Shown here piece after piece: positions 43,406 to 54,773 of a stretch of 64,000 nucleotides of DNA. The DNA is taken from positions 21,065,212-21,129,211 of the forward strand of contig JAGTTD010000016.1 of NCBI GenBank assembly GCA_018398585.1, given 5' to 3'. This DNA is from Simmondsia chinensis. Its lineage: Eukaryota > Streptophyta > Magnoliopsida > Caryophyllales > Simmondsiaceae. Every line of letters begins with the position of its first letter. The first letter of the stretch is position 1. The translations under genes and the position numbers were made by a program. Below the pieces are notes generated by a model, which did no database searches, had not been told where the DNA came from, and worked only from the letters and a program-made list of their open reading frames with translations.

Positions 43406-43960
43406 TTAGGGATGGCCATGGGCTTTTAAATCCCATTATTTGTGAGTACCCTGCCGGTTATGGGTGCTAGTGATGCAAGTAATAGAAACGGATAGGGTAC
43501 AAACGGAAATATTTGCTATAGGTATGGGGCGGGGTAAGAAAGCTTTCAAACTTTATTCAAGCTCGGTTGAATAAGATTTTTTTATGTTCGACACTCGGCT
43601 CGGCTTGACTTGTTATTGAGTCGAGCCAAGCTTGTCATCAAGCAAAATCGATCCCGTAATCAACACGAGCTTGTTATTAAGTGGAGCTCCCCATTGAGTT
43701 GAGGCACTTGAGTTACTATCGAGCCAGTCTCGAACTATTTTGAATTAATATTAACTGCTTACAAATCCTTAACGAGTTCTTGATGAGCTTCTAATGAGCT
43801 CTTATCGAGCTTACGAGTTCTTGATGAGCTTCTAATGAGCTCTTATCGAGCTTATGAGCCCTTATTAAACTATTTGCGAACGTTAACAAGTCATTCTCAA
43901 TTTCAAACACGAGTAGTTCATCGAACATTTGATTCATTTGCACTCCCATATTCACCTTAT
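43406..43960. repeat. Two decayed hAT-like pieces with a 41-bp tandem duplication
   Basis: 43406-43545 starts TTAGGGATGGCCATGGGC, like the hAT-type terminus at 31019, and has GGTATGGGGCGGGG. 43546-43952 is GAGCTCG-type sequence like the MITE at 38256, ending in the inverse of GGGAGTGCAAATGAATC. A 41-bp unit is exactly duplicated at 43772-43812 and 43813-43853. Boundaries and target duplications are not clear. Confidence 0.5.
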
Positions 43961-44014
43961 GCCGTTGCAATCCCTACATGGGATGGCACAGGAACCTAAA
44001 GTAGTTTTCAGTAC

Positions 44015-44624
44015 TGTAAAGAAATCTTGAACAAATTTGATATACTATGATACCAATTTGTTAGGAATCTAAACAAATCTGATATGCTATGATACCATTT
44101 TGTAAGGAATCTGGACAAATCTGATATTCTATGATACCAATTTGTAAAGGAAGTAATATTTTCCTAATGCGGAACTTAACACCCAAGAACTGGATTCGAT
44201 TCAAATACTATAACACACAAGAAAAGTAAATAATAGGATAAAAGAGAATAAATGAAGAACACGGAGATTTACATGGAAAACCCCTCTTCAATCAAGAGGG
44301 GAAAAACCATGGGTGGAGATGGAGATTCTTTATTGATCGCAAATAATGGAAGAATTACAAAGACACTTCCTCTGAACGAGATCTATGAAAAAATTACAGG
44401 GACACTTCCTCTTTCTCTCTTAATTGGCGGCTCAACTTTATTTGGATACCTAAACCTGAAACCCATAACATCTGTTTATATTAAGAGTACTAGGGCAAGC
44501 GTGTTTGGGCTCCCGATCAATCGGCGGACTCGCTGGATCTGTGTGCTCTCTGCGTGCTTCCCGACCGATCGGCTTGCTCACGACCCTCTTTATAAATCCA
44601 AAAAATTTGAGACATATCCTAACA
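44015..44624 (-). repeat. 3' LTR of Tnt1-like minus copy
   Basis: 610 bp. Its U5 end (44017-44144) is a three-unit tandem array carrying PBS-like motifs. U3 contains CGATCAATCGG-type boxes near 44510-44575. Confidence 0.85.
44017..44144 (-). repeat. Tandem ~42-bp array of PBS-like motifs in the LTR
   Basis: Units at 44017-44060 (44 bp), 44061-44102 (42 bp) and 44103-44144 (42 bp). On minus, two contain CAAATTGGTATCATAG and the middle one AAAATGGTATCATAG, one base away from the core of the true PBS (TTGGTATCAGAG). The 5' LTR has the same array at 46476-46602. Confidence 0.85.
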
Positions 44625-44699
44625 AATCTCCACCTTGGCTCAAATTTCAAATAAAAGAACTTCTCCACCTTCTCCACAAAACACCTCACACCGGGTTAT

Positions 44700-46437
44700 C
44701 TTAACAAAACAAAAAACCTAACTAGGTCCGAGCGATGCTTGAACTTTCTGCCCGGTAGCACTTTAGTGAACATATTTGTGAGGTTATTAGCAAAGCCAAT
44801 CTTCTTCTTCTCTGAATAATCCCTTGACACAGCTGTAAGAGCACAAGCAATAACTTCTTCATAAGCTTGTCTCTCCTTTCTTTCACTAGCAACTGAATAC
44901 TGATCCACCTAATGAACGGTTTCAACCTCTTTATTTCTTTTAGAAATCTGTACTTGAGGTGGCTGAATGCTATCTGTGAAAGCTCTCTGACACTAAACTG
45001 TGTTGCTTAACTGTAATTGAACTACCTCTGGCCTAATCACTTGACCTGAATCACAACTAACTGATGACATCTTTTGTGGATGCAATAACGAAGACTCATC
45101 AAATGTGACATCTCTACTCGTCAGGAATTGCTTGAAGCGAACTCTTTTCTACTTCCCATAAATGCCATGTTCATCTGACTCTGACACAGATGCTATAGAA
45201 ATAACCACTGATCCTGTCACTGTGGAACCATCAAGTTCATACAGAGTTCTAACCCTTCTACCTTTTATCACAACTAGAGCACCTTTACTGACCTTCAAAA
45301 CTCCACTTTGAGCTATTTACTTGTACTCGAGAGAATCAAGGGTATCTAAAGAGATGAGATTCTTCTTCAAATCAGGAATATGATGAACATCACTCAAAGT
45401 TCTAACAGTGCCATCAAACATCTTAATTCGGATTGCTTCTATACCCAAAACTTTGCATGCAGCATTATTGCCCATCAAAGCAACTGCACCTTGAATTAAC
45501 TCATATGTGGAAAACCAATCTTTATTGGGACAAACATGATAGGAGCAACCCGAATCTAGAATCCAATTTTCTCTGAATCTGGACTGTGGTTCAAACACTA
45601 ACAGAATGTCATCATTCTCATCTTCAACTACACTAATTTTTGCGGGTTGATTATTTCTCTTCTGGTCAGACCTGTTATCAGCTTCTAATTTCCTCTTAAG
45701 CTTGTAACAGTCTCTCTTAATGTGCTCTTTTTTATGACAGTAATTACAGGATAAATCTTGATGTCTAGACTTGGACCTAAATGAGTTTCCATCATAAACA
45801 GATCATCTAATCTCAATTCTTCCTCTCACAAATAGACCACTTCCTAAGTTATTTACAAAATCCGACAATTCTTTATCTACTCTTTCTTTACTCAGTAAGT
45901 TTCTCTTAACCTCATCAACAGAGATAGCTTTTCTACCACCATAAATCATGCTTTTAACGAAGCCTTTATAGGAGGTAGAGAGTAAACATAACAACAACAT
46001 AGCCTGATTTTCATTCTTAGGAGCATTATCAAGCTCCTTTAATTCTAGATGATAGAATTAAACTCATTAACATGATTCTTAAGTGACGTACCTTCTGACA
46101 TACGAAAGGTGAACAACCGACGCTTAATTGCGAGTTTGTTAGAGATTGACTTGAAACAGAACATATCCCGCTATTTCTCCCACAACTCTTTAGTGGTCTT
46201 CACTTCCAAAACTTATGTCAAAACATTATCGGTAAGACACATCTGAATAGCGGTGAGAGCCCTTTCGTCTAACTCCTCCCATTGTCCTTCTGACAAACTC
46301 GCTGGTTTCTTCTCTTTTCCTTCCAAGGCTTTCTTCAAGCCACTCTGTGTCAAGAGGCCCTTAACGCGAACATGCCATAAAATGAAATTTCCTTGACCAC
46401 CAAACTTCTCAAATTCAGATTTAACTGCAGACGTCAT
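44700..46437 (-). pseudogene. Tnt1-like gag-protease with RNase H tail, deleted
   Basis: ATG at 46437 (MTSAVKSEFEKFGGQGNF), Tnt1-type gag to about 45800 with several stops and frameshifts. A CCHC knuckle lies near 45720 and the protease motif [13 protein letters not shown] at about 45560. After the protease the frame passes into the residual VTFDESSLL junction and then the RNase H tail (SEKKKIGFANNLTNMFTKVL, 44810-44740). The integrase catalytic core, RT and most of RNase H are absent. Confidence 0.82.
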
Positions 46438-46473
46438 AGTACCAAATCGAATAAATAGGGCTCTGATACCAAT

Positions 46474-47108
46474 TTTAAAGAAATCTTGAACAAATTTGAT
46501 ATGCTATGATACTAATTGTTAAGAATCTGAACAAATCTGATATGCGATGATACCAATTTGTAAGGAATCTGGACAAATCTAATATTCTATGATACCAATT
46601 TGTAAAGGAAGTAATAACTTCCTAATGTGAAACTTAACACTCAAGAACTGGATTCGATTCAAATACTATAACACACAAGAGAAGTAAATAATAGGATAAA
46701 AGAGAATAAATGAAGAACACAGAGATTTACGTGGAAAACCCCTCTTCAATAGAGAGGGGAAAAACCACGGGCGGAGATAGAGATTCTTTATTAATTGCAA
46801 ATAATGGAAGAATTACAAAGACACTTCCTCTGAACGAGATCTATGGAAGAATTAAAAGGACACTTCCTCTATCTCTCTCTTAATTGACGGCTTAACTTTA
46901 TTTGGATACCTAAAATTGAAACCCATAAAATCTATTTATACTAAGCGTACTAGGGCACGCGTGTTTGGGCCCCCGATCGATCAGTCCTTCCCGATCGATC
47001 TCGATCGGCGGACTCGCTGGATCCGTGTGCTCTTTGCGTACTTCCCGACCGATCGGCTTGCTCATGGCCCTCTTCATATATCCAAGGAATTTGAGGCATA
47101 TCCTAACA
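46474..47108 (-). repeat. 5' LTR of Tnt1-like minus copy
   Basis: 635 bp; U5 tandem array at 46476-46602, CCGATCGATC boxes at about 46972-47050. Confidence 0.85.
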
Positions 47109-47113
47109 AATAC

Positions 47114-47350
47114 AATTCCTAGCAAGCACATCAATACAAAGGATAAAACATTCTGGGTGGTAAGGGGTCGCCCTTGGGAGCCTTGTGCTCTAGCTCACCA
47201 CCCCAGTAGAGAGTCTTCAATTAGGATTGAAAGGAGGGGGTGTAAACGCATTCCATAATATGTTTTATCCATCTTTCTTAAGCCCAACTTGGTCATTACC
47301 ATCTAAAGAAAATCCGTTCAATCATAATGCAGGCCTTCTCCATGTCCAAC
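47114..47350 (-). pseudogene. LINE ORF2 reverse transcriptase fragment
   Basis: On minus, pieces read as HGWTWRR (from the usual VDMEKA block), TPPPFNPN (SFSILING block), LPRATLTTQ (RQGDPLSPY block, frameshifted) and LMCLLGI (MDVLAR block). This is the order of plant non-LTR RT. The Tnt1-like element interrupts its downstream side. It belongs to a different LINE from the ORF1-only copies as far as can be seen. Confidence 0.6.
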
Positions 47351-47559
47351 CATGAGATGAATTGCTACTATCTAGGGTATTCAATGGGGATACAAGCATT
47401 GATTTCCACCTTATTGATGGAATTGCTACTGTCTAGGGTATTAATTAGACCCTTAGCTACTATAGTTTAAAGGGAGATCGGTCATTACAATATTAAAAAG
47501 GATTACCAACAAGATCAAAGAGGTGGCTCATTTCCCCTTTTTGGAAGGACATTCTAGAA

Positions 47560-48060
47560 TTCTAGAGATGCTCTGACAGTTAAGATGCCTTTTCATTTGC
47601 AAAATATGACTAATGACGTAGAGAACTTTTGTAAAGTGTTGTGATATGTGTAAACATACCAAAGTGGAATGAGTTCCTTATCATTTCCTATAGCATCCAA
47701 CCATGGAAGAAAATTAACAGAGACTTTAACAAATTACTTCCAAAATTTGAAAGTCGAGAAATAATATTGGTGGTGTTGGATAAGATTACCGAGTTTATCT
47801 ATATCTGTAGCCTTAGCCATCCTTTTACTACCCATAAGGTGGCTCGTCTTTTCTCATGTCACATTTATTTTCAGAACCTCTTGAGTTTGAAAGCTTGGTA
47901 AGGTTTTCATTTCCCTCTTTTAAAAGGAGTGTTTTAAGTTGGCCAATACATAGTTGCATTTGGACTCTTTTTATCTCCCACAAATCAATAAATATTCTGA
48001 TGATATAGTAGGAAGTGTTTGAAAGCCTACTTGAGAAGCATGACACTACAAAATCCAAAG
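47560..48060 (+). pseudogene. Decayed gypsy integrase
   Basis: Open piece 47641-47901 reads CVNIPKWNE, IQPWKKINRDF (from PW..ISMDFI), REIILVVLDKITEFIYI (from VVVDRFSK.AHFI) and HKVARLFSCHIY, followed beyond a stop by a weak YHPQTD-like LPQINK. The catalytic Asp of the VVVD box is retained in sequence (VVLD) but the rest is ruined. No LTR is associated. Confidence 0.6.
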
Positions 48061-48596
48061 AAATGGATGAAAAGTCTATTGCTAACTTAGTGGTGGTGTA
48101 ACTCACACTGCCACATAGTGTTGAGGACAAGTTTTCTTTTTGGCACTATTTAAGTTTCTTCCCACTTATTTCACTTAGAGGTCGAGATAGTATCAATTGT
48201 CATTTCAGTGGAGGAACTTACAATAGGACAAGCTAGAATGGTCAAGAAGCTAAAAACAATTGAGCCTCAACATGTTAATTACAAAAATATGAAAATGAAA
48301 ACCTTTCAAAAGAGTATTTTGAATCCTGACCAAGATAAGAAAGTTACCTTATAAGCTATACTTACTGAAAGGATAATTCTCTTATATTTTTCTCCATGTA
48401 TCATCATTGAAAGATTAGAGATGGTGCTTCATCACATATGGACTTTTCATTGGGTCAACCCAATGGCGAAATGTGACACGAGCAAATTAGTAATGCTGGT
48501 GGAAAGCACAAGGAAAGGTAGGTGTGGAAATATCTAAGTGTACCTGGTGCAGTAGGAAGGCAATGACATTGGTGACACGACATGGGATGATCCTTC
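48061..48596. other. Unrecognised DNA
   Basis: Possibly more gypsy relic; no motif can be named. Confidence 0.35.
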
Positions 48597-48990
48597 TTTT
48601 TTTTTTTTTTGATAATTAGCGACAAAGTCCCAATACAAGATAGGCCACTCGACCAAAGTGAGGCCTAGGACACCCGTAAGGAAATAGGGACCAAAAAAGG
48701 GCAAGCACAAACACTAGACCAGAACAAGAGAATAGAAATGCAAAAAGAAAATACAAACAGGGCCAATATAGGCTTAAAGACTAAAAAACTGATAATAAAA
48801 TAGGGCGTGCCAAGATCAGGTTGGGAGATGAGAGTATAGCATCAAAGCCAAGAAGGATGGAAGGTACTCCAAGCAAAAATTACCTAGTCCATCAATGCAA
48901 ATCGCTCGATCATAATAGAATCGTCACCATCAAAACTCAACCCAAGCTTCTTCCCAGTCTTTCACGTACGCTTCCCCGCACGATGTTTCT

Positions 48991-49396
48991 TGTCATGATC
49001 GTGATATTGGAGTTAAGTAGTAATAAGTCCTTAGTAGTAGTCAAGTAATAATCTTGTAGTCTTTTCAATTGTATTAGTCTTAGTGAGTTGGGAGTAGGTA
49101 GTTAGTCCGTTATAGTTGGATATTTTGGATTAGATATTTTTCCTTGGTTAGCCGCCTCTTGTGTTGAGTATAGGAGTATTAGTAGTTGGTCTTGCTTTTT
49201 AAGAAGGATATGATGAATGATAATTGAAGTGTCTTTCTCTCTCAACTATAATTCTCTCGACTTCTCTTCTCTATTCTCTCTTAATCTCATCTAATTCTCT
49301 CTAATCTTTATCTATTTCACTTCTTATCTCATCTCAGACTCTTTTATCCCTCTTTAATCCCTAGGTTATGATCAAGATCTATCTTGAATCATAACA
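48991..49396 (+). repeat. 5' LTR of gag-only gypsy element
   Basis: 406 bp; ends GAATCATAACA directly before the PBS. A CTCTC/TTCTCTCT-rich pyrimidine block occupies its last third. Confidence 0.88.
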
Positions 49397-49410
49397 ATTG
49401 GTATCAGAGC
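49397..49410 (+). promoter_or_regulatory. Primer binding site (initiator tRNA-Met)
   Basis: ATTGGTATCAGAGC, perfect plant initiator-tRNA-Met site, immediately after the 5' LTR. Confidence 0.9.
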
Positions 49411-50068
49411 TTACGAATTTGCTTTCAATTAAGTTGAATTGAATACAATTTGATTGAATTAGCATTAGATCAAGTTGTTTGTTATCAAGATTTCAGTATT
49501 CGAATTTAGCCAAGAATTTGCTAATCTTGTGTTGAGCTGGTTGAATTGTGTCGAGCTAACTACAATAACATTGAATCAACTTCTGTGCTTCGATTTTTTG
49601 AATCAGATCATGCAACATTACTAAGCTAATTGGCTGAAGTTGCGTTCAAATCCATTGGTCTTGTGTTAGTTAGCTGAAGTGCACTCAACTTGCTATTATG
49701 GTGATCATATAGCTGAACTTTTAAGATCTAATTGTATTTGATCAAGATCGTGCTGCACTAAGACATTCAAGACATTCAAGATCAAGTTGTATTCGATCAA
49801 GATCGTGCTGAAATTGACATCAAGTGCTGCTATTAGATTACTTTTGATTAAGATTTCAATTGAGAACTGTCTATTATTGCGATTTGTTGCTGAACTCTTG
49901 TGATCTGGTTCAAAAGCTCATCGATCTAGCTCGAATTGTATTTGATTCAGCAGAATCTATATTGGCTTTACTGTATTCACATAAAGGCAAGTTTCATTAC
50001 TTCAGTTTCAGCTGAAGTTGCACTCGATCTCATTGCATTTCTATTCAATACACAAAAAAGCTGTGGCA

Positions 50069-51245
50069 ATGGCTAAAGGAGTGACAACTAGAGCTAATGC
50101 TGCTTCTTATGTTGGAGTCACTGCTGGAGTTGCTACTAATACTGGAGCTAATGCGGCTGTTGCAGCGGGAGACAATCAAGCTATTCAGTTTGAGCAATGG
50201 AAGCGTGAGATGCAAGAGATGCAAGAGAGGTTCATAACAATGTTTGATCCAAAGCTGGACCAAAAGTTAGATCAAAGGTTGGATGAAAGGTTAGATTAGA
50301 AATTGGATCTTGTTTTGCAACAAACACAACAACAAATTCAAGTATTGTAAGAAAAAATTAATAGACAAGCTCTTCCCGTTGGTGCTGGCATTCTACCTAC
50401 GGTGCAACATCAAGATAGAACTTCAGTGCCATCTGCTTCTGCTGGTCCAGGTAATGCAGCTGTTGGACTGTGTCTAGTTTGGCCTTCAGATCATCTAGTT
50501 CATAAATCGGTAGGAGAACAAGGGGAATCAATGGCTGTGGTGAGAAGGGCTGGGGTTTGGCAGCCTAAAGTTGAAATGGATACTTTTGATGGTACTCACC
50601 CATAATCTTGGATAAGAAGATGTGAAAGATGCGATTTATTTGCAAGGAGATCAAGAAGTTTGGTATCACAGCTTAATCCTTGGCAATCCATCTCTAACGT
50701 GGCAATAATTTGTGGATGAATTGTGTGATAGATATGGAGACGAAGATCCAGGAAAGGTAGTGGACAATTTCAACAAGCTAGCTCAAGTGAGCAGTGTCAA
50801 AGAATCCATGACTCGGTTTGAAAATTTGAAGGCACAAATGATGTCCATAAATCCAGAAGCAAAGGATGCCTATTACGTTGCTAGCTTCATTAGTGGCCTC
50901 AAACCCAAGATCAAGAATCTAGTGAAGGCACTAAATCCTCCCACACTTTCTAAAGCTTATCCGAAGGCAAGATTGTTTGAATCTACGGTATTAACCAACG
51001 ATGAAGAGGGTCAAATGAGTCAGGCAGAGGCTCCCTTGCAGCAAGTTGCACTTGATGGAACTAAAACATTGAATTTGGAGGATAAAAAGGAACAAAAGCT
51101 ATGCTTCAAGTGTAATCAAAGGTACTACTTTGGTCACAAATGTAATCCTCAACATTTAGTGACAGTAATGGGCACCGGAATTGAAGAGGATCATGGGGAA
51201 GGCTTAGAACAAGACCATCACGTTGGGGAAGATTTGGAGGTTTAG
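50069..51245 (+). pseudogene. Gypsy gag, damaged
   Basis: ATG at 50069 (MAKGVTTRANAASYV) is preceded by a long ~660-nt leader. Stops at 50297-50299, about 50349 and 50603-50605. A small deletion lies after WIRRCER, where the frame shifts to AIYLQGDQEVWYHS. The gag domain then continues openly (RYGDEDPGKVVDNFNK, FISGLKPKIKNLVKAL) to the zinc knuckle CFKCNQRYYFGHKC and ends at 51245. It closely parallels the gag at 7327-8580, so the two elements are of one lineage. Confidence 0.82.
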
Positions 51246-51460
51246 ATTTAGACTTGGGAAGCACAATGGTTCACAAAAATTGTGTCAAGGATCAGAGTAC
51301 TCATCCGATGGCAACAGATTGCATCAATAACAGGTAGTCTGCAACAAATAGTTCACTTCCAGCTGCAATTTCAGAAGTTTTCAGATTCAGTAAGAGTTCT
51401 TCAAGTCATAATGCTCTCTAATAAGATTCTTGAGGACAAGAATCTCTAAAGGGTAAGTAT

Positions 51461-51865
51461 TGTCATGATCGTGATATTGGAGTTAAGTAGTAATAAGTCC
51501 TTAGTAGTAGTCAAGTAATGATCTTGTAGTCTTTCCAATTGTATTAGTCTTGGTGAGTTGGGAGTAGATAGTTAGTTGGTTATAGTTGGATATTTTGGAT
51601 TAGATATTTTTCCTTGCTTAGCCGCCTCTTGTGTTGAGTATAGGAGTACAAGTAGTTGGTCTGGCTTTGTAAGAGGGATATGATGAATGATAATTGAAAT
51701 ATCTTTCACTCTCAACTATAATTCTCTCAACTTCTCTTCTCTATTCTCTTTTAATCTCTTCTAATTCTCTCTAATCTTCATCTATTTCACTTCTTATCTC
51801 ATCTCATACTCTTTTATCCCTCTTTAATCCCTAGGTATGATCAAGATCTATCTTAAATTATAAAT
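51461..51865 (+). repeat. 3' LTR of gag-only gypsy element
   Basis: 405 bp; matches 48991-49396 with about two dozen differences and a mutated end (AAAT in place of AACA). Confidence 0.87.
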
Positions 51866-53639
51866 ATTCTTAGCCCTATAACCTTTTTGACCCTTTTTCC
51901 TCCCTTCCTCTTTCTTTTACATTACTTGGAAATTTAGGTAACCTCTTCACATTGCTTCCAGATGACATGTCTTTAAGAAATTCATGCAAATCTTGCTTAG
52001 CTTACTCTTTTGTTCCTATGCGTTAAAGCTCTATGACCCCTTTTAGACAGGCCAACATTGGGATCTTGATGACCCGACCCCACTTTTCTCCTTCTCTCCC
52101 TAGCCTTGGTAGACTCCTCTACAAACTGCATCGGAGTCATTCTCGGGGAGTTTCCATCATCATACGATTGGCTTTCTAAAGCAAGGGGCTCAAAACCAGG
52201 CATAAATTCCGGGCCCGAGGACACTAGCTCAATGTCACATACAACATCTGGAGCTTGGTTACCTTGAGGAGACAATTGATCTTAAGTTTAGGCGATTTGG
52301 TTCCACTTTCCAATACCCGTGGCAAGAAAAGTGGAGGGTTCCAGTTGACTTGAATTTCTTCGATGGGTGTTGCTAACGTTGGAATACATACTGAGTAAAG
52401 GGATGACTGATAGTCCAACCTGGGATAAGGAAGTCCCAGGGCCATCTACCAATAAAATGACCGTCAACATGCAATGCAATATGGCCCGCACTCTGCTCAT
52501 TGATGCTCACGTCGACACTTCCAGACATTGAGCGTGACTGCAGAAAACCCTCATGCAATGGATGCACAGCAGGAGGAAGAGATCCCATGGTGATGCAAGC
52601 TCGAGCACTTTGACCTTGTTGAGGAGTTAGAGCTCATTTCTTGTTTAATCTAGCAGATGCGGTAAGAGGGAATACTTCAGGAAATTAGCTAGGGATTAAT
52701 TCAGAATTAACTTCTTTCACAAAAACCATTCAAGCTCCCCCATTGTAATTTACTTGAACCACCTATTGTATAATGATTGGGAGCATGTGTCAAAGAGAAT
52801 CTTTGCAACGTCCACACATCATGGCAGATTTTCTGGAATGTACTCGAATGAATTTGCCCCAAATATTGGCAAAATCGGCGAAGCACTCTTTCGACTAGCA
52901 CTTTAGAGGCAGACCATGAATTTCAATCCAAAATATTCTATTCAATGCTCCAAGAGTTTGCCTGAATATCTGTACATCCGCTTGAACTTCTGAAGTAGCA
53001 ATTTTTTCCGAGGCCCAAGGTAGGATTCTAGAGAATCAGCAGAATCACAAGTCAGGATGAAGGTGTCAGAACTTAACCCTCTGGGGACCAGATCAAAAAG
53101 GTTATTTTCTGTAATGAATCTAAGGACATTATCAAGCGTGTCATCCTCATAAAAATGAGCTATTATCGTTCTCTTCAACTAGCCTCCACACGATTGTTTG
53201 AATTGGCTACCACGATCTTGGGACCATTCTGTCCCTCAACAACCCTAGCCTGAGGCCTTGGAGTAGTATCATCAGGAACATGGTTGGAGCTATAGCTTCG
53301 GTACTTCCTTGACTATTAGAACGGCGAGCCCGCATATGTGCTTGGCTTCGGTGAGAAGTGGAGCTAAACCTTTTGCGCTGATTAGCCCATTCAACTCTAA
53401 TCTTGTATCCCGCTACCCAACAACAATTCATGCATGAAATTTCCCTAAGAGCCTCACCCCTACGCTAGAATCTAACAAAACCATAAGAAAATCTTGAGCT
53501 GACCCTTGTGTTTTGGGGAACAAAAGTGTCATAGATCAAACTAAAGTCTCAAAAAATGGCCTTAAGCCATGAATTTGAAGTTCTCGCCGGAAGACCATCT
53601 ACGAACATGGATATTGCCTCGTTGAGAGATGACATTTGA

Positions 53640-54215
53640 AACCCCCGTTGGCGGTGGAGGTTGGCGGAGATGTATGGCTGGCCACACCACCGTATCAGTG
53701 GTGGTAATTTGAGGGGGAGGAGACGAGGGGACGCCGGTGGGGGAAGACGAACGATTTGAGGGAGAGAAGACGAGGGGTCACCGATGTGGGGCGAATGAAG
53801 AAGGTTGAAGGGAGGGGGGACAATTTGAGGGGAGACAAATTTTTGGTGAGGGAAGTCTAGGCGTTGCTGGTGAGGGAAGACGAGTTGAGGAAGGAAAGTT
53901 GAGGGGTCACCAATGAGGGGTGGAGGAATTATTTGCGGGAGGGAAAACGATTTTAGGTGAGGAGGGAGACAGTTTTCAGGCGAGGGAAGTCGTGGGGTCA
54001 CTGGCGAGGGAAGACGATTTGAGGGAGGGAAGTCAAGGGGTCACCGGCGAGGGGTGAAGGAAGACAATTTGAGGGATGGAAGATGATTTGAGTGCTGGAG
54101 GAAGATGATTTTCCGGTAAGGGAAGTCGTGGGGGTCACCGGTTACGGAAGATGTTTTGGGGGAGGGAAGTCAAGGGGTTACCGGCGAGGGGTGGAGGAAG
54201 ACGATTTGAGGGAGG
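53640..54215 (-). repeat. G-rich degenerate tandem units upstream of LINE ORF1
   Basis: Recurring GACGATTTGAGGGAGGGAAG and GGGGTCACCGGCGAGGGG units on plus. The clearest repeat starts near 53988 and again near 54125, a period of about 137 bp. It lies in the 5' UTR position of the LINE. Confidence 0.65.
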
Positions 54216-54219
54216 GAAG

Positions 54220-54773
54220 AAGTTCTATTCGTATAACTAATTTCTGATGGGTAAAATAGCTCTAAATGAGAAGAGAATGTTGCAAATCGTAGGAAGGAAC
54301 ATATCATATTACTTTTTTGTTTTCGATAAGTAATGAGCAAGAGCTTGAAGTACAAGCATATATCATATAACTAATTTACAAACTTTTGTGTATGGAATGC
54401 GTATTGAATTTGGTGGTATGAATTTTGAAATACATGTGAAAAACAATTCTAAGGAGAAGCATATATTAAGTTACGTATTTTTTGTGTCCAATGCATATCA
54501 TATAAATAATTTGTATAGGAAAAAGTAATTAAATAATATTATTTACACAAATTAATATTTGCAATATACAATTAAAAATTATTATTGTACATATATTAAG
54601 TAACGTGGCATCAATTTTTAATGATTGTTAAAATACAACTAATTCCTGTGCTCTCGATTCATCAAATATTATTATATTATTTACTTAGCTATACTAAAAA
54701 AATTCTTAATATATTTATATTATAATAATTATATGATCAAATTAAGCTCATAGTCAATTTTTCTTATGTTAAG
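54220..54773. other. End of SABATH intron 2, AT-rich
   Basis: Contains a short LINE-tail-like piece (TTTTTTGTTTTCGATAAGTA near 54313-54335) and otherwise AT-rich DNA up to the acceptor TTAAG at 54773. Confidence 0.5.

Larger units (their letters stand above)
44015..47108 (-). mobile_element. Internally deleted Tnt1-like copia element, minus copy
   Basis: LTRs at 44015-44624 and 46474-47108 start TGTTAGGATATG on minus. Flanks AGTAC (44010-44014) and AATAC (47109-47113) form a target duplication with one change. PBS at 46460-46473 (ATTGGTATCAGAGC). The PPT GAGCCAAGGTGGAGATT abuts the 3' LTR. The interior of about 1.85 kb has gag, CCHC knuckle, protease, a short junction and the last RNase H residues; integrase core and RT are deleted. 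It inserted into a LINE RT fragment. A related plus-strand copy with the same architecture is at 57794-60676. Confidence 0.88.
48991..51865 (+). mobile_element. Gag-only Ty3/gypsy element nested in the LINE
   Basis: LTRs 48991-49396 and 51461-51865 begin TGTCATGATC. Flanks TTTCT (48986-48990) and ATTCT (51866-51870) agree at four of five bases. Canonical PBS ATTGGTATCAGAGC at 49397-49410. The interior holds a gag related to that of the nested element at 3371-8961 and then only about 215 bp to the 3' LTR; protease, RT, RNase H and integrase are all missing. The LTRs differ at roughly 6 percent of positions by eye, older than the 3371-8961 insertion. Confidence 0.88.
48890..53635 (-). pseudogene. 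LINE ORF1 (RRM type), frameshifted and interrupted
   Basis: ATG at 53635: MSSLNEAISMFVDGLPARTS, RNA-recognition motif (FSYGFVRF, YKIRVEWANQ), the middle block TFILTCDSADSLESYLGPRK (about 53060) and an acidic/basic tail (VCDIELVSSGPEFMPGFEPL, about 52230). Each has a counterpart in the ORF1 at 28003-29829. Stops and frameshifts split it into pieces of 60-90 codons. The gypsy element interrupts it between 51866 and 48990. Confidence 0.72.
48597..54215 (-). mobile_element. Second ORF1-only LINE, split by a gypsy element
   Basis: A T14 tract at 48597-48610 is the inverted poly(A) tail. The 3' UTR that follows matches the first LINE (GACAAAGTCC..CCGTAAGGAAATAGGGACCAAAAAA against its counterpart at 27710-27785). 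ORF1 runs from 53635 toward 48890 with the gypsy element 48991-51865 inserted near its 3' end. G-rich repeats precede ORF1. ORF2 is absent here too. The 5' boundary and target duplication could not be fixed. Confidence 0.75.
34050..54773 (+). other. SABATH intron 2 (about 20.7 kb) or disrupted region, filled with transposons
   Basis: GT donor at 34050 and AG acceptor at 54772-54773. Exon 2 ends and exon 3 begins in phase 0, and the peptide continues in family order (HWLSK then VPPSLHGG). Inside lie two gypsy deletion derivatives, a hAT MITE, copia remnants, a Tnt1-like element, LINE and gypsy scraps, and a LINE with a nested gypsy element. No other SABATH exon is seen between. Continuity as one transcript is inferred. 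34190-34416 holds nothing recognisable. Confidence 0.65.

Noticed and set aside
43406..43545. Possible functional hAT transposase locus
   Set aside because: Only terminus-like sequence; no transposase motifs in any frame.
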